Below are positions 35,324 through 45,896 of a stretch of 64,000 nt of DNA, piece after piece. How positions within the stretch are numbered: position 1 is the stretch's first letter; every line of letters starts with the position of its first letter. Source of the DNA: Clavaria fumosa (lineage: Eukaryota > Basidiomycota > Agaricomycetes > Agaricales > Clavariaceae). A program made the position numbers and the translations under genes. The notes beneath the pieces are model-generated. The model saw nothing but the letters and a program-made list of their open reading frames with translations, had not been told where the DNA came from and made no database searches. The DNA lies in the NCBI GenBank assembly GCA_951802425.1, contig OX637794.1, positions 4,216,001 to 4,280,000 on the forward strand, written 5' to 3'.

Positions 35324-36450
35324 TTAAGGCTGGGTGTCTTGACCTGCCAACTCTGCTTTGTCAGGGTGTTGCCAGAAGAAGTCCTTGAGTGCCTGTGTGA
35401 CATTAGTGAGGTTCCAGCAAGGCTCCCAAGTGTTCTCCTCAGCAGGGTACCCCAGCCACTTCACTAAGTACCTCACCCCATGCCCAACCTTCTTGACATC
35501 AAGGATCACCTCAATATCATACTCCAAGTGGTCATCCTCAATCGTAGCAGGAGGAGGTGGTGGAGGATTCTGAGAGGGGAAAGAGGGTGGATGGTACAGT
35601 GTCAACAACAGTTCATTGAACACTCGATGGATGCACCAGGCCCAAGGGAGCTTGAGGCAATACCTGGCAGGTCCCACCTTTTCCTCAACTGTGAAGGGGC
35701 CCGCATGCTTGTTGTCAAGCTTCTTAGATGGCTGGTCCATCTTTAAGTTCCTAGTGTCCAGCCAGACCAGATCTCCCTTGGAGTACCCCTGACTTGGGTG
35801 CTTCCCCTTATCATAGCTCTTCTTCATTGCCACTGCCGCTTTCTCCATTGCCTCTTTGGCTGCTCTTTGGGATTCCATGAGCTTAGCCAGCCACTCATCT
35901 GCTGCTGGGTTCACCTCTGTGGGTGGGCAGAGTCTGCCATTCCATGGGTGCCAGCCATACTTGAGGAAGAAGGGTGTCTGCCCTGTTGCTGAGTTGCAGT
36001 TGTTAAGGGTGAATTCCACTGTCAACAACCACTCAGCCCAGTCATCCTGGAGGTAATCCACATAGGCCCAGAGGTAGATCTCCATCTCCTGGTTTGCCCA
36101 CTCTGTCTGCCCATCATTCTGCAGGTGGAAGGCTGTGCTTGGGTTTGCTTTCACTTGTATCATGGAGTAGAACTCCTTCATGAATCGAGACACAAACTGG
36201 GATCCCTGGTCACTCACAACCTTGTGTGGCACTCCATGGTCATGGAATACCTGGTCCTGGAGGAGGCACGCTGCTCCCAGTCCTGTGAGGTCAAGTCCAA
36301 TCCCTTCCAGCAGTGTCCACTTTGTGAACTTGTTGACAATAACAAGGATGGCATTGTGTCCGCATGAGAGGGGGAGAGGCCCAATGATATCCCAAGTGAT
36401 TACTGACCAGGGGCCATTGGGGACAGGGTGTGGGTGGAGTGGGGCAGCAC
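35324..36450 (-). pseudogene. Ty3-2 copy I integrase and chromodomain
   Basis: One long open frame on the minus strand covers the integrase core (WDIIGPLPLS, SDQGSQFVSRF, QNDGQTEWANQE) and chromodomain (YLVKWLGYPAEENTWEP), with no internal stop, making it among the best preserved integrase regions here. It is truncated at the N-terminal side by Ty3-4 at about 36450; the remaining N-terminal codons of the frame come from the inserted LTR and MITE and are not element sequence. Confidence 0.88.
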
Positions 36451-36454
36451 ACTT

Positions 36455-37912
36455 TGTCAGCAACTGGCCACCAGCTCTACTGGGTAGTGTTTTCAAGTCC
36501 AGTTCAGTCCAGTTTTTGGTCCTCATTTGGGCTTAACTGTAACCATAACTGGTTGAGACTGTAGCTGAACATATCCATAACTGGACTGAACTGAAGAAAA
36601 CCAGTTCGTTTCAGTTAAGTTATGGTCTATGGACCAGTCTTGACCAGTCTTTTTGAGGACCAGTCATGACCAGTCTTATTCAGTCTTATTGTCAGTCTAG
36701 ACCAGTCTATCTACTCTAAAATATCACAACCTCAATCTTAGGATTGTCCCACCTCACCTGCTCCCCATCAGCAGCCAGTAAGTCACAGTATTCCTTCATT
36801 TCATCATGTATTTCCTCCACCTGGCTCGAGTTCCAAGCAGCGAGGTCTCTGGTGGCCCCTTGTGCACCTACAAGGGCCTGCTCAGTGACAGTCGCTTATT
36901 AATATTTGAAAGATCAGTTATGACCAGTTAGGACTGGTTAGGACTGGTTTCTTGCAGTCTTTTTGAAAACTCGGCAACCCTTAGACTGTTAACTGGTAGT
37001 GTCCAAGAATTGGCTTAACCATAACCAATGGTTCGGTCTTTTGCGGTTAAGTTCGGTTCAGTTTCAGTCATTTTTTCGGTCCAGTAGACTGGACCTTAAG
37101 ACACTACTACTGGGGTTGCAGTGCAACTCAGTCATCAGACATCGGAGTTGAGGTCAGGGGTATCAAACTCTATTGGCAACTACAAGGAGTCTACCTAAGG
37201 GACAGGAGCTGGTTGGGTATAGACCAGGTCAAAGACAGGGGAACTAGATGACTAAAGGACTGACTACTTATACTACTCAGACCTTATCTCCTTATCATGG
37301 TCCATGCAGTCAACTCTGCTTCTTTATCACCAGGCATGGGAACATGTGCCTAAGAAGCATGGTTGCTGACTGTCTGCAGTGCACACAGACCATGATGCCT
37401 TCCTAGTGTGGTCTTTCATCAGTCACAGAAGTCCTCTGTGGGAATTCCCTTATTATCATCACTGCCTGTGATCTGGACCTCATGGAAGTTGGTCTGGTCA
37501 TGTGTAGGCTTAAGTGCTAGTCTGGCGCTTATGGTAGTTGCCTCTTTTGGTGTGCCTAACACTTGGGCTTGTGCCATACCTAGCCAGTCCTCAGCATGAT
37601 TAGGGACAAGTTAAGTCCAATAGTTGCACGGGTGTTCTATGGTCCGTGTGAGCCATTAGTCATGTGGCTTGATGTTCCACATGGGCAAGCTAAGCTCAAG
37701 CCTTGCTTTGCTAAGCACCAATTATGCTTAAGTAATACTGGTGCTAATATGGGTGCTTAGAGTCATATTAGTGCAGACCTATTACTAAGCAGACGAGCAC
37801 TAAGATGGGTGCTTAACCTAGTAGGCACTCAAAGGGAGTGTTTCTGTGGTGGGCACTAAATTCCAAGTGCCTAAGGGTAATAATTATGTAAGGAAAATCA
37901 ATTATCCTTACA
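36455..37912 (-). repeat. 3' LTR of Ty3-4, interrupted by a hAT-like MITE
   Basis: Plus-strand ends TGTCAGCAACTGG and TATCCTTACA. It lies beside the purine tract complement at 37913. Without the MITE and its duplication it is about 828 bp. CACTT at 36450-36454 would be its target duplication; the partner is outside the readable structure. Confidence 0.65.
36485..37106. mobile_element. 622-bp hAT-like MITE
   Basis: Imperfect inverted ends TAGTGTTTTCAAG / TAGTGTCTTAAGG, and flanks CTACTGGG at 36477-36484 and 37107-37114, an exact 8-bp duplication. The interior is full of short ACCAGT(C/T) repeats in both orientations. Non-coding. Confidence 0.8.
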
Positions 37913-38009
37913 TTACCCCCCTCCCAAGGTTCATGTCCACATGAACATGTCCTTGAGTCCAGTCCTGGACTTCCCCATCCCAATCAGTGAGATTTTTGTA
38001 AGGGCAGAA
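37913..38009 (-). pseudogene. Ty3-4 polyprotein tail and polypurine tract
   Basis: The minus strand reads the last codons (GHVHVDMNLGRGVM then stop) followed by CCTTGGGAGGGGGG next to the LTR. The frame continues from 47221 across the Ty3-3 insertion. Confidence 0.7.
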
Positions 38010-38234
38010 TGTAAGGCTATAGGCCTTTTCTATTCTTTTATTACATAAGATACATACCTTAATAGTCTACTAGCATAGCCGCTTAGGCTATGCTTACATC
38101 AGCAGCCCCTAGAGGGCCGCTCGCCTATATATATCGCATCACAACTGTACAGAGAGGGTAGATCCCTCTACATAGAACTACCATACTCAATATACAGTTG
38201 AGTCCGGTTCTTTTGAGGGATAGAAAGTATTACA
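38010..38234 (+). repeat. 5' LTR of Ty3-3
   Basis: TGTAAGGCTATAGG to AAAGTATTACA. TATA-like run CTATATATATCGC at about 38133-38145. Confidence 0.93.
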
Positions 38235-38272
38235 ACTTTTTTGAACCTTCAACACAACAAGTGTGGCTAGAA

Positions 38273-40120
38273 ATGGGTTACACCCGTATAGCCGCGCAGA
38301 AGAAGCACAACAGGAAGGGAGGAGAAACTCCTCCCTTGGTAGGACCTCTGCGTGACACAGGTGTCGCGCAGCCAGAGGGAATAGGACCCTCTGTCGAGCC
38401 CAGCAGTGAACCCCCGCTAAGGGCTGACGTGGCGTCACTGGCCCCTGACGACGGTGTTAGGCCCGAAACACCGTCGACACGTGGCAATCGCCACGAGGAG
38501 GGCGCCACGACGCGCAAAGTCACTGGCGAGGCGCCATCGTTCAAGAAGGCCGGACCTTCAAAAGGAAAGGGCAGAGAGCCCTTAGAAACCCGCGAGAGGT
38601 GGCCATGAGAGCGGTCAAGCTCGCGGGCTCCCTCCAATAGTGGAGATGAGCCCACAGCGATAGCGCAAGCTAACGCTGTCGCCGAGAGACTCTCGGACAT
38701 TCAGGCAGAACTTTCCCGCCAGGACGAAGAGTTTGAGGCTCTTGTAAGGGCGATGAAAAATCGCCAAGCCACTATTCGGCAACGGCTAAGCGAGGAGGCT
38801 ACCCACGTTAGGCGGGTGTTGGACTCGCTAGATGAGCAGGGAACCGTGCTAGCAGCTCCCTTACGGTGGCAACGCCGTGATTCGTTGGAACCCGAAGTGG
38901 GGCCTGCCCTGCCGAGTCAGGCGCCAGCCGACCGCGAGGAGGGGTGGCGAAGGGAGAACCGCACGGACGGTTCTCGGACCCCTGGCGAACCAGGAATGGG
39001 GGGCGGCAGCCCTCGAGAAACAGCGGGGCCGGAGCCGCGGCTTATGTCGCGCTACCCACAGCTGGGTCAGTGAGAGCCAACGGGCCGGATGGGCCCGTTC
39101 GGATGGATGGAACCGCCCCAGAAGGAGCAGGAGATTACTTGGGAGGAATCCCCGAGTTCTACAAACTACCAGAGCGATGTATTACATTGCTACCTCGTGA
39201 TGATACGAGATAAAACCTCGCTATTGCCTGAGGCAATAGCTGAGATTAGGGGGATTAAGATTGAGCCCCCTGAGCTTTATGACAGACGAGACGACCTCGT
39301 CATCTGGGAAAGGTGGCTTGATGGCCTCCTTAATTACTTCTACTTCTATAGAGTAGTAGGCCTGCAGTTGGAGCACCAACGCGTTATGCTAGCGGGGTCA
39401 TGCTTAAGCGGAATAGCCACCACTTGGTATACCCAAGAAGTAACGGGTCTATCCCGTGCTCCCCGAAGGTGGACCTTCGAGGAATTGATAACTGCTATGT
39501 TTAAGCGGTTCCTGACCGAGGTAACGGCCCAGAAGGCAGTGGATGCCTTCTATCAGGTGAAGTTTACAAAGGCGAAAGGCACCTTGGGATTCTGGAATGA
39601 ATTGGCCCAGGCGGCGGAGAGAATGCTCACCCCGCCTGACGCCGGTACGATGAAAAGGCAGTTCCTTAATGGACTGCCTAACGAGATGGTGGAGGCCATC
39701 TTCAAAACTCGCGCGATTAGCGTCGAGTTATCCTCGGTTGAGGATATTATCGACGCTAGTCGCCAAGTGGAAGCGACCCTCCACTACCTCCAGCAGCGGA
39801 GGGCAGTGCCTTCGGTAGGGAACCAGGCAGGTCCCAAAGGAAACCCGCCTACAGGCAGAGTGCCTGTGGGGCAGAGGTTTGTGAGACTGCAGCCGTATCG
39901 GCCGCACACAGACCGTAGGCCAGGGGAACCTGTTCCCCTGTGGATCAACCGTGCGCGAGACGAGCGCGTCCAAACCGGAGGAAGCAAACCCCGGCTAGAA
40001 CCGCCTAAGGCGGTGCCAAAGATTGGGGTATGAGGCGGAGAGGAGCGGAAAGCTCCTCTAACATGCTATATGTGCGGGAAAGCAGGGCACTACGCGAATG
40101 TGTGCCCTCAGTCACAGCGA
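38273..40120 (+). pseudogene. Ty3-3 gag
   Basis: The first ATG (38273, MGYTRIAAQKKHN) opens a frame that runs on through pol with only TGA interruptions: 38606, 39071 and 40031. The region 38650-38830 looks like a coiled coil (ERLSDIQAELSRQDEEF). The capsid core lies at about 39240-39780 (LVIWERWLDGLLNYF, GIATTWYTQEV, FLNGLPNEMV), typical of agaricomycete gypsy Gag. A CCHC knuckle, CYMCGKAGHYANVC, lies at 40063-40104. Each TGA could be a decayed CGA. Confidence 0.85.
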
Positions 40121-42360
40121 AAGCCAGAGGCTTTTAGGGGAAATGTAAGGAACTATGCCTTACAGGAGGAGCCGGGCGAGTCGGAGCCCGAGGAACCGCT
40201 GGAGACACCTGCGGTTGAAAGCGAGGAGCCGGAGGGTGAAGCCCTACCAGGGGAAGTCGCGGAAGACGACTACGCTGGTCGCGGGGACCAGTACGATTCG
40301 GACGAGCTTGAGGAGGAGGCAGAAAGCGACCAGGTTGCTGGAATCCAGGAATTGGAAGAGGACGAGGTCCTCTATACGACAGAAGTACGCGTCGACCATG
40401 TCGACGACAGGCCGTTTCGGGCGCACGTCCGGAAGGAGCGGACAGGATCACACCTGGTAGTGACAAAGGAGGCTAGGCAATGCCTCGCGGCCTACGTCAC
40501 TGTGAACGGTGTAAAAGCGTATACGCTTTTCGATTCTGGAAGTACCCCGGACCTGATGAGCCCGGATTTTGCCCGGGTGACAAAGGTACCAACCTTCCAA
40601 CTGGATAATCCAGTTCCTATCCAACTCGGCTGTATCGGCAGCCGATCGACGATCACATGCGGATGCCGCGTAGCAGTAGATTTGGGAGGAATACTGGTGG
40701 AGGACCAGTATTTTGATATAGCGAACATCGACCGCTATGATATCATAGTCGGAATGGCGTTCATGTATGACCGCCGTGTGATACTGGATGTGCACCAACG
40801 TGCAATCCGGATTGGCGAAGGGAAGGGGAAAACCCTTCAGGCAATGTCGCCCAGTGAGGAGACGGAAGCATTACGTGTCCGTATATCGGCTAAGAACGCG
40901 CCGAGGAAGGGAGCTCGAAAGAGCTGACTACACTTGGGCCCCCGGGATGCGGGTGAGCCCTGGAAGGGGGGAGAGGCTAACGCCTCTGTAAAGATAGACG
41001 ACGCCTACCTCGAAGGCAGGCGTGAGTACTGGTTTAACCAGTATGCTGAGCTCTTTGGGGGAGTTCCCCCCAGACCACCGCCGTTTCGGGCGGTGAACCG
41101 CCGCATACCCTTAATAGACGAAAAGCAAGTCTATAATTATTACCTGCCTCAGTGTGCTGAGGCATTTAAGGAACAATTCCTTGAGAAAGTGAACCGTTAT
41201 ATTACTAACAGTTGGTGGGAAGCAGGAGCGGCATCGCAAGCAGCTCCTATGTTATGCATACCAAAAAGCAGCCGGAACCCGCTGCTACAGACAGTCGTAG
41301 ACTGTCAGAAACAGAATGCGAACACAGTACGGGATATTACCCCGTTGCCTGATCAGGATCAGATCAGGCAGGACATGGCTAGAGCTGCGTATAGGTCAAA
41401 GATTGACCTATCGGACGTGTAGAGCCTGAGGACGTGTGGAAGACGGCGCTCGCGACCGTCTTGGGCACCATGTTCTCACAGGTGATGCAGATAGGGGATT
41501 GTAATGCCCCTGCTACCTTCCAGTGCCTGATGACGCACATATTTCGTCATCAATTGGGAAAGTACGTGCATGTGTACTTAGACGATGTATTCGTCTTCTC
41601 CAAGACCTTGGAGGACCATGAGCGTCACTTAAAGACGGTCTTTGAGACCCTCAAAGGTGCGAGCCTTTTCTTGAGCAAGAAGAAGTGCTCGTTATACGCG
41701 AAGAGCGTAGATTGCTTAGGGCATATAATAGATGCCCGAGGAATCCACGTCACGGTGGATAAAATGGATAAAATCCGTAACTGGAAAACGCCGACAAGCG
41801 TTAACGAGGTGCAGAGGTTCCTCGGATTAGTACAGTACATCGGACAGTTCATGCCCGATCTGTCTGCTTACACTGGCCCTTTGGCTAGTCTGTGTAGTGA
41901 AACGTGAACGTTTCACTGGAGACCACTCCATGACAAGTGCATGGAGATGATTAAGGCATTGGCGTGTAAAACGCCAATATTACGCCTGGTAGACGCGGCA
42001 GTACAGGACCCAATCTGGCTCGTGTGCGACGCATCAGTGTCGGGCGTAGGGGCCATGTATGGCCAGGGAAAGACATGGGAAACCTGCCGTCCAGCGGGGT
42101 TTATGTCTAAAAGGTTCAGCCCGGCCCAGTTTAGCTACAAAACCTGGGACCGGGAGGCCTTAGTGATTGTCGAATCGCTACAGAAATGGGAGGATAAACT
42201 CCTCGGTAGACGAATCAACGTGGTCACAGACCACGAAGCACTGGGGTTCTTTAAGAACCAAACGCGCTTGTCTGGCCGGCAGGCCAGGTGGATGGAATAT
42301 ATGGAGAGGTTTAACTACTCCATCACTTACATTAAAGGCGACAGCAACAAAGTTGCAGAT
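40121..42360 (+). pseudogene. Ty3-3 pol: protease, RT, RNase H
   Basis: Protease with TLFDSGSTPDLMS near 40530. The RT has lost part of the segment after RSKIDLSDV (small deletion and TAG at 41420-41422) and keeps YLDDVFVFSKT near 41575. RNase H has WLVCDASVSGVGAMY, DREALVIVESL and VVTDHEALGFF. TGA codons at 40925 and 41905 interrupt the frame. The domain ends at the ADGL motif, where the solo LTR starts. Confidence 0.87.
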
Positions 42361-42365
42361 GGCCT

Positions 42366-42670
42366 TGTCAGGATCGCTTACATAAGCAGGTTGGAAAGGC
42401 CAAGAAAGGATCGCAAAAGAGTTGCGGGAAGTTTGCGGACGAGTCACGTGACCCGAATGGGTGGTGGCTTACATAATGGGAAAATCACGTGACCCGGGCC
42501 TGGACGCATCACGTGACGCACGGGGTCCGAGCGTGGGAACGCCGGCAACTCCCGAACCGCTCGCTATATATACTACGTCGCTTTCTTACTTGTACCCTTT
42601 TCCCCTTATGTTAGTATCGTCATCATCGACCTTACGTTAAGTTGTGTGAACCATGAGACTAAGTCTGACA
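42366..42670 (+). repeat. Solo LTR (Ty3-2-related) inside Ty3-3 pol
   Basis: 305 bp, TGTCAGGATCGC to AAGTCTGACA, flanked by GGCCT at 42361-42365 and 42671-42675. Removing it with one GGCCT rejoins the ADGLSRYHMSD reading frame exactly. Unlike the other copies it has proper TG...CA ends and many intact CpGs. TATA-like GCTATATATACT lies at about 42563. Confidence 0.93.
42445..42515 (+). promoter_or_regulatory. Three TCACGTGAC boxes in the solo LTR
   Basis: CACGTG at 42445-42450, 42486-42491 and 42510-42515, each inside TCACGTGAC, upstream of the TATA box. CACGTG is the core site of bHLH factors such as Cbf1/Pho4. In older Ty3-2 LTRs the same positions read CACATG, as expected from CpG decay. 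Function is inferred. Confidence 0.5.
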
Positions 42671-42675
42671 GGCCT

Positions 42676-44455
42676 TTCACGTTACCATATGAGTGATGCG
42701 ACGGATGAGATTCATCCGGATCACGAGTACGTAAAGGCGGATGTTCGCCTTGACCCTGAAGGGGACGAGTTGCCCCGCGGACGCCTGGAGGAGGTGCGCG
42801 CACTACGAGTACGCGCACCTGCCGCGGACCAGGAGACTGAGCAGGAGCAACCGCCGCCTGTGCCCCAAGCGGACGGGGATGTGAGGGATGAGACGCTCGT
42901 GCCCTTAAGGCCCCGTGTGGAAGGGGGGGATAGCAGGATGCTGCAAAGCATCCGTGACGGCTATGAACAGGATTGCCTGTTCAAAATAATTTGGGAGAAA
43001 CCGGGAAATTACACCGGTTTTAAGATCAGGGATGACCTGATCTTTGCTGAGAATAAAAAGGGAGACAAGGTGCTCTGCGTGCCTCGTACCCTTCATGAAG
43101 GAAAAAGCATCCCTGGAAGAATAATCCAGGAGGCCCATGCAGTCCTAGGACACATGGGGTCGCGGATAACGATGGACTATGTCCGCCGTTACTACTGGTG
43201 GCCATCGGTGTCTAAAGACATCAATAAGTTTTGCTCGTCGTGCGGCATGTGCCAGACAAGCAAGACTTCCCCTCAGAAGCCGCAAGGGCTTCTACACACC
43301 CTTCCGATCCCCAGGCGGCCCTGGGAATCAATAGGAATGGACTTCGTAGGTCCATTCCCTATGTCGAAAGAGGCAGACTACCTCTGGGTAGTGATCTGCC
43401 GCCTCACTTCACTGGTACACCTGGTACCAGTTACCGTTTTGGTAACAGCAGCAGAGCTAGCCTGGCTCTTTCTAACCCATGTAGTGAGATTGCATGGGTT
43501 GCCAGGATCGATTGTGTCCAATCGTAACCCAAGATTTATGTCTGCCTTTTGGCAGGAAACACACCGACTACTCGGTGTCAAGCTGCGGATGTCCACAGCT
43601 TTCCATCTGCAGACGGATGGAGCGACGGAATGGTCGATGCGATCCGTGTCTCAGATCCTCCGATCTGTGGTCCAACCAGACCAGACAGACTGGGCGGAGC
43701 GAATTCCAATGGTCGAATTCGCCATTAACGCGTCAATAAGCGCGTCGACGGGGTTTGCCCCGTTTGAGCTCACTTATGGGTACATGCCCCAGATGATGGC
43801 AGAGTTGCCAGACGACCTCCGGGCGGTGCCCAGAGGGGTACGGATGTTCACGGAGAAAGCCGCGCTCAACCTTGCAATGGCGCACGGCGCGATTATAGAA
43901 AGTCGCGTCCACCAGACGTTTTACGCTAACCAGCGTAGACGGGCAGAGCACCCGTTTAGAGAGGGAGAATTAGTTTACCTCTCAATGGAGAACTTGAATC
44001 TCCCTAAAAGACGAGCTAGAAAGCTCATGCCAAAGTTTATTGGGCCATACCCAATACGGTCGTGTAGACCGGAATCGTCTATGTACGAGCTGGAGCTCCC
44101 CGACTCGCTAAAGTCGAGGAGAATCCATCCGACGTTCCATGTCAGCCGGTTGCAGCAACATGAACCAAACGACAACGCGTTGTTTCTGTGTCGTGAGGTG
44201 AAAGTCTTTTATGACTTTGGTGTGGATCCAAAGGAGGAATGGCTAGTAGATGCCATTATTGGCCATAGGTGGGAAGGCCGCCACCTGGAATGCGAGGTTC
44301 GATGGAACCTCGGGGATATGACCTGGGAGCTGTACATGGGGGTCAAAGAGCTGGCTGCTCTAGACCATTACCTTGAACTGCAAGGTGTAGACTCATGGAG
44401 GGCGCTACCTAGGCGCCCTCGAGCAGAGCGCGGACGGAGCGCCCGCGCGGAGTAG
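42676..44455 (+). pseudogene. Ty3-3 integrase with chromodomain-like C terminus
   Basis: Uninterrupted frame of about 590 codons. H-H-C-C finger (HAVLGHMGSRIT to CSSCGMCQTSK, about 43135-43260), core with GMDFVGPFP, then SNRNPRFMS where the usual aspartate of (S/T)DRG is asparagine-arginine-asparagine, and TDGATEWSMRSVSQ carrying the third acidic position. The C-terminal region (DPKEEWLVDAIIGHRW, LECEVRWNLGDMTWEL) resembles a divergent chromodomain. Labelled pseudogene because it is the end of a broken polyprotein; this part itself has no stop. Confidence 0.85.
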
Positions 44456-44588
44456 TAACGCGATCGAGCCAGACCGCTGGGTCGTTAGCCACAGTGATTA
44501 AGTCACGTGGTGGCTCCACCGTAAGGTACAAAACCTTAAGAGGGCCTGCCCTCTTTTTCTCTTTTTTCTTCATCAGCCATTTGTTACA

Positions 44589-45896
44589 ATGGATGATCCG
44601 ATGGGGGAAACCCCATCTCCTCGCGCTACTCGCGCCGCCACCGTTCCTGGCCTTGCGCCAGGGAACTCGCTGCCGACGAGCATTGTCGGAACGGCTGGGT
44701 TGTCCCAGCCGTCGTTGTCGCAAGGGGAGGAAACTCTCTCCTGGGTACAGGATCGCATGATCCATGCGATCACCCACGGATCCCGGTGCACCCAGTGCAT
44801 CAGATTCCGTCGTCACATCTTCGAGTCGCTGCTGCACTCGGACGAAGCGTTTCAACAAACGCTTATGGAAGCGCAGGAAAGCGCTAGGCGTGAGCTCGAG
44901 CCGGAGCTCAGAATGATACAGCGCAAGTTGGACGACTTGCATGAAGAGTATGAGAAGGGCAATGCCCTTTGCGCCAGGCACCGTCAAAAGCTTGAAAAAG
45001 CTTATGATAGCCTGGATAAGGTCGAGGCCGACCTTAGAAAGGTGAAGGAGAAGGTTCTCTCCTTGACAGAAAAGTTGGCAAGCGCCAACGAGGAGCTCGC
45101 CGCAGTGCGAACAGCGGCGAAAGGGAAGGGACCTGACAGGGATCCCTTGGAGCGGGACCCAAAAAGGGCCCGCACTGCTGTCTCATATGCGGACATAGTG
45201 CCGCCTATGGGGGATGTGGATGTCCCCATGAACATTGAAGAGGGGTATCCCCCTCTTCCACCTGCTGGTATTAGCCAGCAGAACCCCGATGCCTCACTGA
45301 GGCATAAACGAACGTTTGCGGAGACGGTGCTTGCGCCTCCGACAAGGGGTTATCCCTTTAATGCCCCCCGCCTGGACAGGGCTCCGGATGGCTATCCCTG
45401 GCCATTGGGGATGTCCGTCAAGCCCAGTGCGTGGGCTGTCAAGTTGAAGATGGTGGAGGAGGTGATAGCCCTCAACCAGCAGGCGCACCATGGAGCGCCT
45501 GACGGCAGTTATGATATGACTGCCGTAATGAAGATGCGATGGGCCATTAAGGAGGCCCAGAAGAACGCGGCAGCGGGAAAGCTGCCTACGCCAGTTGAGG
45601 ACTGGCTGTTGAGGAACTGGAGAGTTCCTGCCGCCGTCGAGAAATCGGCAGACCGGGTGGCGCGCCATCTGCAGGGGCAGATGTTGCGAGAGAGCGGAGG
45701 GATGGGCGACCCATCCCTGAGGGCAGGACCCTTGGAAGTCGCAGGAGGGGGAGCACCCTCCTATCCGTCGTACCAGACATTGCCGCTGACAGCGGCAAGA
45801 GTGGTTGTGCCTCCCATTAGGGAGTTTGTAGAGACTGGGGAGCCATTGCTCCCCCAAGAGCTGTGGCTCTCCTTTGTAGAGAAATTCCCCCTATGA
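44589..45896 (+). CDS. Ty3-3 accessory ORF X (435 aa, CxxC and coiled coil)
   Basis: Lies between the pol stop and the polypurine tract, same strand as pol, so it belongs to the element. ATG at 44589 is the first in frame. The N terminus is Pro/Ser rich, then GSRCTQCIRFRRHIFESLL (one CxxC pair), then a long heptad-rich coiled coil of about residues 90-175, a basic patch (RDPKRAR), and a C-terminal region with MSVKPSAWAVKLKMVEEV and PVEDWLLRNW. No membrane segment or signal peptide, so it is not envelope-like. The frame is intact while gag-pol has several stops. Function unknown; a nucleoprotein or Gag-like role is possible. Confidence 0.65.
   Translation: MDDPMGETPSPRATRAATVPGLAPGNSLPTSIVGTAGLSQPSLSQGEETLSWVQDRMIHAITHGSRCTQCIRFRRHIFESLLHSDEAFQQTLMEAQESARRELEPELRMIQRKLDDLHEEYEKGNALCARHRQKLEKAYDSLDKVEADLRKVKEKVLSLTEKLASANEELAAVRTAAKGKGPDRDPLERDPKRARTAVSYADIVPPMGDVDVPMNIEEGYPPLPPAGISQQNPDASLRHKRTFAETVLAPPTRGYPFNAPRLDRAPDGYPWPLGMSVKPSAWAVKLKMVEEVIALNQQAHHGAPDGSYDMTAVMKMRWAIKEAQKNAAAGKLPTPVEDWLLRNWRVPAAVEKSADRVARHLQGQMLRESGGMGDPSLRAGPLEVAGGGAPSYPSYQTLPLTAARVVVPPIREFVETGEPLLPQELWLSFVEKFPL

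Noticed and set aside
38273..41907. TGA as a reassigned sense codon
   Set aside because: Other elements end normally at TGA, and sister copies have arginine at several of the same positions, so CpG decay explains the pattern.
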